A stretch of DNA of 64,000 bases. Origin: a virus. This document shows, in pieces, positions 16,768-23,978 of the stretch. Both the position numbers and the translations under genes were made by a program. Under the pieces are notes generated by a model, which was not told the DNA's origin, did not search any database, and saw only the letters and a program-made list of their open reading frames with translations. The stretch lies in IMG/VR virus record IMGVR_UViG_3300042350_004528, positions 234,834 through 298,833 of that record. One strand, given 5' to 3'. How positions within the stretch are numbered: position 1 is the first letter of the stretch; each line of letters starts with the position of its first letter.

Positions 16768-17184
16768 TTATTTAGCAACTTTATTTAATTTTAATACAAA
16801 TTCAGTTAAATCAGTCGTATTGTAATTAGCCATTTTCTCATCAATCGAACCATTAATAGAATCTTTAATTAAATTGTAATTTTCTTCTTTTAAAAATTTC
16901 AAAGACTCATCATCAGACCATATTTTATCGCCCCAGGGATGTATAAAAAATTGTTTCAAAGTCATATTGATTGTTGGTACTGGTTGTTTATGACCAGCAA
17001 CAATTTCAGGTATTCCTATTTCTTCGGTTAAGTAAAAAAATAGAATCGCTTTACGCTCACTAAGAATGGTGATTAATTCTTCCATCTTTGGAAGAGCTAA
17101 ACGATCGTGTATATTGCGATGATGATTAATCGTTCTATGTAAATCGTTTAGCTTTTCTACAACCTGTTCGTTTGTATAAAACAT
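16768..17184 (-). CDS. Hypothetical protein
   Basis: 138 residues, helical, unrecognised. One base downstream of the cyclic-phosphate receiver-like gene, in the RNA-repair operon. Confidence 0.5.
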   Translation of the reverse strand: MFYTNEQVVEKLNDLHRTINHHRNIHDRLALPKMEELITILSERKAILFFYLTEEIGIPEIVAGHKQPVPTINMTLKQFFIHPWGDKIWSDDESLKFLKEENYNLIKDSINGSIDEKMANYNTTDLTEFVLKLNKVAK

Positions 17185-17185
17185 G

Positions 17186-17629
17186 TTAATCGATTATAGT
17201 TTCAATTGTATGGGGCACTACCCATCTAGCGCAGTCTTGGGGTAAGCGATGGATATGTTTATAGTTATTTATATAACCCATCATGTTTGCTGAACCGACA
17301 GCATTAGCTGAATGAACCATTACCTTACAAACAGGCGCACCATTCAACCACTGTTCAACTAACCATTTAGTGCAGTCCATACCAGTTTTTTCGGTGATGT
17401 TATCATAGTTCAATTGATAATTGTGATAAACATTTGTGTGCCATTCTTTCATCGCACTATCACCAAGATCATGATCAAGTGATATTAAATCAATATTCTC
17501 TAAACCAATTTCGGTTATTTTGGAAACAAACTCATCGTAGTCTCTGACAACAGTCCACTCGATTGTCATGTGTGTTGACGGGTTAGGTAAAGGCGTCCTA
17601 AGATCGTCTAAGTATATATTATATCTCAT
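17186..17629 (-). CDS. Cyclic-phosphate-processing receiver-domain-like protein
   Basis: 147 residues. IYLDDLRTPL, VVRDYDEFV, DLISLDHDLGDS, TGMDCTKWLVEQ, VMVHSANAVGSANMMGYI follow the pattern of the receiver-like domain annotated as cyclic-phosphate processing. DD, DHD and the HSAN block would be the acidic/His cluster. It overlaps the P-loop kinase gene by 4 bp. That domain has been associated with RNA-end processing, which fits the neighbourhood. Confidence 0.65.
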   Translation of the reverse strand: MRYNIYLDDLRTPLPNPSTHMTIEWTVVRDYDEFVSKITEIGLENIDLISLDHDLGDSAMKEWHTNVYHNYQLNYDNITEKTGMDCTKWLVEQWLNGAPVCKVMVHSANAVGSANMMGYINNYKHIHRLPQDCARWVVPHTIETIID

Positions 17630-18024
17630 AATTTTATCTCAAATCTATTTTTCATTATTTCTAATTTATCTTCTGGTACACCGTGTATGTTTTTACCACC
17701 ATGCCTATTTTCTACGATTAAAGATGTTACTTTGTAATCGTAGTATTTAGCTTTTTCGTAGTAGAAATCCATTTCCCATTCTTGGGTAAATGTGTTAGAT
17801 ACTATGATTATCGATGTATCGTTAGCCATAGCTTTTTCCGTTTGGATCATACACCAGTTGTGTGCCATTTTAATATCGGCTGGGTTAAACTTGTATTCTC
17901 CGTCCTTCATGAAATACATGTCAGCTTCAAAGTGAGCATATCCAGCACCCTTTGCACCGATTAAATCAGCGACTGTTGACTTACCACTTCCAGGCAATCC
18001 GCGTAATAATATTAAATCTTTCAT
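17626..18024 (-). CDS. P-loop kinase of polynucleotide-kinase type
   Basis: 132 residues: LILLRGLPGSGKSTVADLIG is a Walker A, DMYFMKDGEYKF resembles the PNK substrate-binding Asp region, and the C-terminus has KYYDYKVTSLIVENRHGGKNIHGVP with a lid-type Arg. It corresponds to the kinase half of T4 PNK without a phosphatase domain. In the repair setting it would phosphorylate 5'-OH RNA ends. Assignment to AAA_33/PNK is good; RNA specificity is inferred. Confidence 0.7.
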   Translation of the reverse strand: MKDLILLRGLPGSGKSTVADLIGAKGAGYAHFEADMYFMKDGEYKFNPADIKMAHNWCMIQTEKAMANDTSIIIVSNTFTQEWEMDFYYEKAKYYDYKVTSLIVENRHGGKNIHGVPEDKLEIMKNRFEIKL

Positions 18025-18482
18025 TTTTTTACTTCTTTTGTTTTTATTTCTCTTAAATCTTCTGTTGGTACAATTGTTAAAACATCATACCTACCTCGTC
18101 TGCGATACATTTTATACGGTTCGGGTTCATCTGTAACAACCATCATTAATTTATCCTCAACCATCTTAATTAAATTGTCTCGTTTAACAACCAACCAAGA
18201 ATCATCAGTTTCGAATGAAATGTAATCAGCCATACCATATAACCAACCAGGTTTACCGTGAACATTTTCGATCTCAACCCAATGTATAGCTGGGTCAACA
18301 CTTGCATCCGAACGGCTAATTTTTTTCAAACCCTTTATATCAAACTTAATATTATCTATTTGAACATCCCAATGTTCATTAATATCTTGTTCGGTTGTTG
18401 GGTAAACAAGTTCGTGACCAGGTTTACTAACCAAATCAACAAACTCTTTTTCTTTTAATTTACCATCAGACAAAAACCCCAT
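18021..18482 (-). CDS. Hypothetical protein, possible PD-(D/E)XK nuclease fold
   Basis: 153 residues. INEHWDVQIDNIKFDIKGLKKI resembles the E...D...(D/E)xK core of PD-(D/E)XK nucleases, followed by HWVEIENVHGKPGWLYGMADYI. ATGA overlap with the P-loop kinase. The match is weak and no wider family was recognised. Confidence 0.5.
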   Translation of the reverse strand: MGFLSDGKLKEKEFVDLVSKPGHELVYPTTEQDINEHWDVQIDNIKFDIKGLKKISRSDASVDPAIHWVEIENVHGKPGWLYGMADYISFETDDSWLVVKRDNLIKMVEDKLMMVVTDEPEPYKMYRRRGRYDVLTIVPTEDLREIKTKEVKK

Positions 18483-18961
18483 TACGCCAATCTAAACTGA
18501 TTTATAAATGTTCTAATTTTATAGTTAGTTTCACCACCAATAGCTTCAATAAACAAATCAATCTCTTCGTTAGTTGCGAATGGTTGCGGTTCTGGGTATT
18601 TTGTTTTATTAAAGATTCGTTCATCGATAATAAAAACAATCGCCGTTAACTGGTCACCCAAATCTGGTTCATAAAATGCCGCATGTGGAATACCCAGGTC
18701 TAATAAAGCCATCAAGTGTCTATTCATAGAACCAAACGGTAGGCCATCGTCAGTACTCATATTGGTATTTGTTGTACCACCATTCAGAATAATGAATGTC
18801 TTCCAATTATCAGCCCAATCTTTATAGATAGCTTCCATGTTTTTCACACCATCACAATTTCTACTATACTCAACAACAGCGTGTCCAAATTGGATGCCTT
18901 GTTGAATTGGTGATATATTATACGGAACCAACCCGTACATTCTAAGTTCTAATCTTTCCAT
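18482..18961 (-). CDS. PTH2-like (peptidyl-tRNA hydrolase 2 fold) protein
   Basis: 159 residues. SPIQQGIQFGHAVVEYS, KTFIILNGG, HLMALLDLGIPHAAFYEPDLGDQLTAIVFIIDERI follow the PTH2 order of an A-Q-x-x-H-A helix, K-x-x-v-L strand and D-G-x-T-like loop. PTH2 frees tRNA from peptidyl-tRNA. Substitutions around the loop mean activity is uncertain. Location among RNA-repair genes supports a tRNA role. Confidence 0.55.
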   Translation of the reverse strand: MERLELRMYGLVPYNISPIQQGIQFGHAVVEYSRNCDGVKNMEAIYKDWADNWKTFIILNGGTTNTNMSTDDGLPFGSMNRHLMALLDLGIPHAAFYEPDLGDQLTAIVFIIDERIFNKTKYPEPQPFATNEEIDLFIEAIGGETNYKIRTFINQFRLA

Positions 18962-19266
18962 TAAAAATCTAATTCAAGTTGTTTAAGTTCGGTATCAATT
19001 TCATTTAACACCAATTTATTGTATGATTTGGTTACATCGCGATCATTCAAATCAATAATAGTTGGCCCATCCTTTGATTTACCATGTGCCGCAGAAATCA
19101 ATTCATTATTCTTGTAAACGAAAACAATAGGTTGATACATCTCAAAATATTTTTGAGATTGCTCTGGTTGAGCTGGGTTACAAATATCCCAAAGGACTTT
19201 GGCGTTAGCTAATCTAACTAATTCAATCGCGTGAGCAGCATTTTTCGGTTTTCTGTATGTGTACAT
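18961..19266 (-). CDS. Hypothetical protein
   Basis: 101 residues from the ATG at 19266 (MYTYRKPKNAAHAIELVRLANAK); a longer frame would start inside its promoter. No family recognised. First gene of the 18-19 kb operon. Confidence 0.55.
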   Translation of the reverse strand: MYTYRKPKNAAHAIELVRLANAKVLWDICNPAQPEQSQKYFEMYQPIVFVYKNNELISAAHGKSKDGPTIIDLNDRDVTKSYNKLVLNEIDTELKQLELDF

Positions 19267-19277
19267 AATTTTTTTTA

Positions 19278-19285
19278 CAAAGATA
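19278..19285 (-). promoter_or_regulatory. Promoter (gene at 19266)
   Basis: Minus-strand TATCTTTG, 11 bp before the ATG. Confidence 0.6.
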
Positions 19286-19310
19286 AGAATAAAATTTTTA
19301 ATATGCAAAT

Positions 19311-19826
19311 TTATGAAAAAGTTAAAATTATATCCTTAACGGTATCATCGTTTGTGTGTGTCCTGGCCGTTAATAACTTATACTTCTCAAAAAATGGGTC
19401 GTACTCTGATGAAAAATATTGATATTTATTCAACTCGTCTATATTTTTCGCAAAATATTCATTGACCATAATTCTTTCACTTGATGTGGTCTGCATAAGC
19501 ATTATGTAAACCAAGAAACCATCATCAGTTGTTAAAAAAACAACGTTATTTTTAAAATTGATTGATATGAAATTTAAAAAATCGTCATTAATCATACCCG
19601 AATATTTGAATGGGCATAATTTATACAGAACACCCATCTGGCCAATCAATATCGGTTGTATTTCTTGATTAAAAGAATTGGTGATAAATATATTATCACC
19701 ATTTTCTTCAAGGATTTTTGCAAAAAAAATATCCTTGAACACATTCTTATTTAAGTCAATATAATACTTTATGATTTTGTTAAAAGCCTCATCAAAAAAT
19801 TTTGGATCTTTCATTTTAACCATCAA
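19311..19826 (-). CDS. Hypothetical protein
   Basis: 171 residues, AT-rich, no recognised motif. Overlaps the end of the RlaP-type gene by 4 bp. Confidence 0.5.
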   Translation of the reverse strand: MMVKMKDPKFFDEAFNKIIKYYIDLNKNVFKDIFFAKILEENGDNIFITNSFNQEIQPILIGQMGVLYKLCPFKYSGMINDDFLNFISINFKNNVVFLTTDDGFLVYIMLMQTTSSERIMVNEYFAKNIDELNKYQYFSSEYDPFFEKYKLLTARTHTNDDTVKDIILTFS

Positions 19827-20917
19827 CTTATCGCATATATTCTTTTTCTAAAACGAATTAACAAGTCGTCAACAAATTTTCTATCAACAGAATTAGGTAG
19901 ATCTGATTTTGCGTAAAGGTCATCCAAAAGTGTGATTTTTGATTCCGCTTCGGCAAGAAGATCCTCATATTCAGCATCACCATTTCTTATTTTAAGTAAT
20001 TCCTCAGCATCTGGTCTTTTGACGATCACTTGTTTAAGTTCGGCAATCTCGGTTGCCATACGTATCAACCTAATACAGTGCATCATATTTTTTGAATCAT
20101 AACCCTTACCATGTTCTTGGTTTGTGTTATATCGATCGTCATTACGCTTTTCAACCCAATCCCAGTATTCCTTATAATCTTTACAGTAAGAAGTATAACC
20201 ATCCTTGTTATAGATAATTGTCGCAACTGGCTTTTCGCCAAATGGAATGGAACTTAATCTAACCTCATTCGATGTGTCATCATCATTGACGATGCCACGA
20301 TAACCGAGCCTAGAATTTTCTTTACTGGCGTAATGATCATAAAACATGGCGTATACATCTCTGGCATGTGGTACATTAACCAAACCACATTTGTTCTGTA
20401 CATAACCACTATTGTCCAAAAATGCTTTGAGTGGGATCGATTTATAACCATCGACAACATAGCAAAAATCCAATATAGATTTGCGCTCTTTGTCAACTGG
20501 GTTTACAATTTTTTTGTTTAACCCGCGAGCTTTTTTAATTTGTGCGACAGCGTACCCACCAAATGAATCGCGGCAAACTTTACTGATGAACTTATCCTTA
20601 TGTTGTAGAATCATATCAAACATTGGGTGTTTGTAAAGTATATTCTCTTCGGGCATATTGAATAACTCAATTATGTTTGGGTTTTGCGATTGTAATAATT
20701 GCAAGAACCTACCAATCTCATAGTAGACAGCATCATTTGTGGCATCCGAAACTTGTTCAATATAGTCATATCCCAGTACGTTATCAAGCGGTAAGTAGTA
20801 AACTCCACGATAATCGGTATCGGATGTTGGTTTGTGTGTACCATACGCCCTTGATCCAGATATTGTTTCAAACAATAAAAGTCCATTCGTTCTTAAATAA
20901 TCTATCGTTAATCGCAT
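19823..20917 (-). CDS. RlaP-type nucleotidyltransferase (RNA-repair polymerase-beta family)
   Basis: 364 residues. LFETISGSRAYGTHKPTSDTDYRGVYYLP carries the family G-S-x-x-x-G-T-x-x-x-S-D-x-D motif of polymerase-beta-like transferases annotated as RNA-repair pathway or RNA-ligase-associated (RlaP). Further conserved blocks are FGGYAVAQIKKARGLN and NMMHCIRLIRMATEI. The acidic triad would bind metal for nucleotide addition to an RNA 3' end. It lies with the PNK-type kinase and receiver-like gene in one gene run. Confidence 0.8.
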   Translation of the reverse strand: MRLTIDYLRTNGLLLFETISGSRAYGTHKPTSDTDYRGVYYLPLDNVLGYDYIEQVSDATNDAVYYEIGRFLQLLQSQNPNIIELFNMPEENILYKHPMFDMILQHKDKFISKVCRDSFGGYAVAQIKKARGLNKKIVNPVDKERKSILDFCYVVDGYKSIPLKAFLDNSGYVQNKCGLVNVPHARDVYAMFYDHYASKENSRLGYRGIVNDDDTSNEVRLSSIPFGEKPVATIIYNKDGYTSYCKDYKEYWDWVEKRNDDRYNTNQEHGKGYDSKNMMHCIRLIRMATEIAELKQVIVKRPDAEELLKIRNGDAEYEDLLAEAESKITLLDDLYAKSDLPNSVDRKFVDDLLIRFRKRIYAIS

Positions 20918-21393
20918 ATCATTTCTAATTTAAACCATTCGGGTATTTCTCTTTTTGTCCACTTAGCGAAATCGGCTTTAGCACCTATGTAATAATTTCG
21001 GTACGATTGAACCACCGAATAACCAACTTTATATTCGTCAGGCATAGCCATCGGTGGTGTTGTTGCACCAACATCCCTGGGTAACATTGGTACGTTCTTA
21101 GCGCACCATTCAATGATCGCTTCAGATTTATGTACCTTACCGTATCGGTATGTATATTCTTCACACAACGCTAAACCAATTTCACAAAGATACTCATAAT
21201 TCTCATCACTTTCTCTGACCCATTTTGCGCAGGGGTGGTTTTTGTGGCTAAGTTTGTATGGCGCTTCTGAACCAACCATCCAGCAAGCTCCACATAATAA
21301 TTGTGCTGTTTCAAGAATCATCTTCACAACATGCTTATCACAATGATATTCAGCAATTTTACGTGGGTTAGTGTCTAAAAAGAATATATTCAT
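20908..21393 (-). CDS. Conserved phage hypothetical protein, Cys/His-rich
   Basis: 161 residues beginning MNIFFLDTNPRKIAEYHCDKHVVKMILETAQLLCGA, a start I recognise from many phage proteins without a settled function. Fixed positions include DKH, SHKNHPCAKW and YGKVH. Overlaps the RlaP-type gene by 10 bp. Confidence 0.65.
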   Translation of the reverse strand: MNIFFLDTNPRKIAEYHCDKHVVKMILETAQLLCGACWMVGSEAPYKLSHKNHPCAKWVRESDENYEYLCEIGLALCEEYTYRYGKVHKSEAIIEWCAKNVPMLPRDVGATTPPMAMPDEYKVGYSVVQSYRNYYIGAKADFAKWTKREIPEWFKLEMICD

Positions 21394-21407
21394 ACCTTAT
21401 TTTTCAA

Positions 21408-21415
21408 CAAAGATA
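21408..21415 (-). promoter_or_regulatory. Promoter (gene at 21393 and RlaP-type gene)
   Basis: Minus-strand TATCTTTG with TTTG 19 bp upstream. Confidence 0.65.
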
Positions 21416-21557
21416 CGCAAATATTTTTAATTCGCAAATTTTTTTGTAAAATTAGGGTATTTATGATTAAAAAGCGGTGACAGTTTGTCAGTAAGCATAA
21501 AATTAAATCTAACACATATGGACAGTGAGAGTTATAGGAGTGAAAAAAAGAGTGACA

Positions 21558-21770
21558 ATGGAGACCGTTGTGTTGATGCTGGCGACATTTTTCAACCCAC
21601 TTGGGTTCGATGCCCTATTCGCGTATGTAATGAAATTGACAGGTTCTTACTGGATTACGGATTTAATTTTTTACCTTATATCAGTTTCGTTATTTATATT
21701 ATACTTTTTCTTAAAGAAACGTTCTGATCATTCTTCTTCGTCAGTTTCGAAAAATCCATCTTTATCGTAG
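21558..21770 (+). CDS. Small membrane protein, two transmembrane segments
   Basis: 70 residues from the ATG at 21558; a GTG at 21525 would lengthen it. Two hydrophobic segments (TVVLMLATFFNPLGFDALFAYVM and DLIFYLISVSLFILYFFL) then a basic/Ser tail. A GGAG sits about 20 bases upstream. It is on the + strand and overlaps the convergent gene at 21728 by 43 bp. Holin-like in shape, but no context supports that. Confidence 0.5.
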   Translation: METVVLMLATFFNPLGFDALFAYVMKLTGSYWITDLIFYLISVSLFILYFFLKKRSDHSSSSVSKNPSLS

Positions 21771-22093
21771 TCGTATTCAACACAAGGGTATGGCCTACCT
21801 CGTTCATCTAAGTATTGCCAAACACCGTCATCCTTTGTAATTTTTCCCATATATTCATCCCCTGGATGTTCAACCCATCTCCAATCTTTATTCTCAATAC
21901 CTTCAGGTAACTCTGGATTATCTATTGGTGGATCATATGCATTTACATTCGTGTGATGCCAATTACATGAGCATCCAATATCATCTGAGGAAGATATACA
22001 ATCATCACAAAAATAAGGGTTTGCACCACCAGAAAAACCTGGCATATAAACATATACGGCCATTTTACCGCAATCACATTTAGCTTTACTCAT
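21728..22093 (-). CDS. Hypothetical Cys-rich (zinc-binding) protein
   Basis: 121 residues. CDCGKMAVYVYMPGF, YFCDDC, CSCNWHH supply enough Cys/His for one or two zinc sites in the first half; the second half is acidic. ATGA overlap with the upstream gene. Function unknown. Confidence 0.6.
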   Translation of the reverse strand: MSKAKCDCGKMAVYVYMPGFSGGANPYFCDDCISSSDDIGCSCNWHHTNVNAYDPPIDNPELPEGIENKDWRWVEHPGDEYMGKITKDDGVWQYLDERGRPYPCVEYDYDKDGFFETDEEE

Positions 22094-22482
22094 AAATGTA
22101 TCAAAACTTTTGATTGGTGAAATAAAGGTACAAATGCAACGTTTGTTAATGGATCAAAATCCTCAATTAATTCTGTATTAATATCATCAATTTCAATCCT
22201 ACAAACACCATCATTTGATTTGATTGTCTCTAAGTGATGTTTATTAAGTAGAGTGAGTCTGAATAAACCATTTTCATCCGCACCTTCATTTACCCAACCA
22301 ATGTTTTTAGGTTCCACCAATACAGGTTTAGCCCATTGAATTTGTTCACCTAATAGCTCATCAAAATTAGCAACAACTAAATTATCATTGATACAAAAAA
22401 CAAATAATTGATTATTAGAATCCTCTGATAATATATAATTCTCATCGTTAATCGTAACTAATTGTACTTCTTTTAATTTCAT
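22090..22482 (-). CDS. Hypothetical protein
   Basis: 130 residues, beta-rich and acidic, not recognised. Overlaps neighbours by 4 bp at both ends. Confidence 0.5.
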   Translation of the reverse strand: MKLKEVQLVTINDENYILSEDSNNQLFVFCINDNLVVANFDELLGEQIQWAKPVLVEPKNIGWVNEGADENGLFRLTLLNKHHLETIKSNDGVCRIEIDDINTELIEDFDPLTNVAFVPLFHQSKVLIHL

Positions 22483-22616
22483 TTACCGTATTCTTGCTTT
22501 AACATTTGTCTTACAAAGTGTTGTGTGGCTATCCTTTCAACATAACCACATAACAAATCAATTTCTTCATCAGTTAATTTTGTATCACATAAAAAATTAG
22601 ATAACTCCTCAATCAC
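22479..22616 (-). CDS. Small hypothetical protein, start uncertain
   Basis: The frame ending at 22479 encodes ELSNFLCDTKLTDEEIDLLC and a helical tail. No ATG lies between the upstream stop (22621) and the body, so a GTG at 22616 is proposed (45 residues). An ATG at 22757 would overlap the upstream gene by 137 bp and is less likely. Confidence 0.4.
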   Translation of the reverse strand: MIEELSNFLCDTKLTDEEIDLLCGYVERIATQHFVRQMLKQEYGK

Positions 22617-22620
22617 CTCA

Positions 22621-23073
22621 TTACTGATGTTGAGTTGGCGTAACCTGCTTAGGTTTTTTACCTCTATATTTCTTTTTTGTCGTGTTAGTTTTTTTAGCAA
22701 CGACTTCAGTTTTTGGTGAATCATTTGGTTCAGTTTTTTTATGTGTTTTATTAACAACTTTTTTTGGTACTGGGGTGAGAGTTACTTCCGTTGTTTGTGT
22801 TTTTGGTTTTTTCTTATAATACCTTTTTTTCTTTGGTTTTTCATCGGTAACCACAGGCCTATCATCAAAAACGTTCATTTTTAGTGTTATTTGATTTAAA
22901 TCATCCGATTTAAACTCACCCCTTAATACATTCTCGAACTCATTTTTAATATCAACACCGTGATATTTTTCCAATGTATCAACTGTTGATTGATTGATGT
23001 TTACTGTAACAGTTTTTTTAGGTTTCATACCTAAAATACGTCTAATAAAATTAGTTATATTATTCATAATCAT
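22621..23073 (-). CDS. Lys-rich basic protein
   Basis: 150 residues. The N-terminal half is mixed (NITNFIRRILGMK, then a small folded region); residues ~80-150 are a Lys/Thr/Pro-rich tail (KPKKKRYYKKKPK, TKKKYRGKKPK) like histone H1-type tails. Likely nucleic-acid binding by charge; function unknown. Confidence 0.55.
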   Translation of the reverse strand: MIMNNITNFIRRILGMKPKKTVTVNINQSTVDTLEKYHGVDIKNEFENVLRGEFKSDDLNQITLKMNVFDDRPVVTDEKPKKKRYYKKKPKTQTTEVTLTPVPKKVVNKTHKKTEPNDSPKTEVVAKKTNTTKKKYRGKKPKQVTPTQHQ

Positions 23074-23115
23074 GTTTTTTTTGTAAATTTAAGAAAAAAA
23101 AATCAGAAAGTCAAG

Positions 23116-23565
23116 TCACTGAATGGTAAACATGGTGACCGATTGGTCTGGTTGATGCTTATCTAGTAAAACATCCAACCCACTTTCAATAAATTTAGAC
23201 ATTATTTTTTTTCTAACGAATATACCCAATTTCTTATGTGGGTAGAGATAAATCATCTTATTTGGTGTGAAGAATCTTTTATCTTGGCTAATATGTCCAC
23301 AAAAAATTAATTTATTCTTATGTAAAGACAGTTCGTTAAAAAAATCATCATCCAATTTATGACATATGGTATTCTGTTCTTTGGTTTGTGATAAAAGTAT
23401 ATTAAAATTATAGTAATTTAGATATGTTGAGATACCGCCACTTTCAAAACCTTTTAAAAATACGATAGATAATTGTTTTATTGGTTGATGTTGATACAAA
23501 TCTTCATTGAATAATAAATCATACAATTTCGGATCTATCTCAAAGTAATTTTTAGCAAGGATCAT
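23116..23565 (-). CDS. Hypothetical protein
   Basis: 149 residues, unrecognised, AT-rich. Adjoins the 23565 gene without a gap. Confidence 0.5.
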   Translation of the reverse strand: MILAKNYFEIDPKLYDLLFNEDLYQHQPIKQLSIVFLKGFESGGISTYLNYYNFNILLSQTKEQNTICHKLDDDFFNELSLHKNKLIFCGHISQDKRFFTPNKMIYLYPHKKLGIFVRKKIMSKFIESGLDVLLDKHQPDQSVTMFTIQ

Positions 23566-23906
23566 TAAAATTTAAAATTGAACTTATTTTCGAAATCTTT
23601 CTTTGTGACTGTATTAATACTCGAAACAATTTCATTTGGGATAACCACAATTATACCGTATGAACGGGAGAATTTTTCACAATACCCCATATATTTGTTG
23701 GTAATTTTTCGCCCCTCGATTAAATCAAAATATACTTTACCATTGATAATAAACTCTGGTTTCATCAAAACCGTTTCGGTAATAAAAAACACCTCGTTAT
23801 TTGGTTGTATCGTTAAACCATTGTCAACACACCACTGGTTTAATATGTGGTAATTACCCATCTGGCCTCGTTTAACACCCGTAAAAACTTTAAGTTTTTC
23901 TGACAT
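23565..23906 (-). CDS. Hypothetical protein
   Basis: 113 residues from the ATG at 23906 (MSEKLKVFTGVKRGQMGNYHIL); the longer frame would start upstream of its promoter. No family recognised. Divergent from the 2H-CCA-HAD gene. Confidence 0.55.
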   Translation of the reverse strand: MSEKLKVFTGVKRGQMGNYHILNQWCVDNGLTIQPNNEVFFITETVLMKPEFIINGKVYFDLIEGRKITNKYMGYCEKFSRSYGIIVVIPNEIVSSINTVTKKDFENKFNFKF

Positions 23907-23923
23907 AGTGAATATTTTTTTTA

Positions 23924-23931
23924 CAAATATA
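23924..23931 (-). promoter_or_regulatory. Promoter, leftward half of a divergent pair
   Basis: Minus-strand TATATTTG 17 bp before the ATG at 23906. Confidence 0.6.
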
Positions 23932-23953
23932 AATATAATCCAAAAAAATTCCA

Positions 23954-23961
23954 TACCTTTG
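23954..23961 (+). promoter_or_regulatory. Promoter, rightward, for the 2H-CCA-HAD gene
   Basis: TACCTTTG matches TAnnTTTG, 17 bp before the ATG at 23979. It is only 22 bp from the divergent leftward box, so the two may compete. Confidence 0.6.
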
Positions 23962-23978
23962 CGTGATATTTATGTAAA

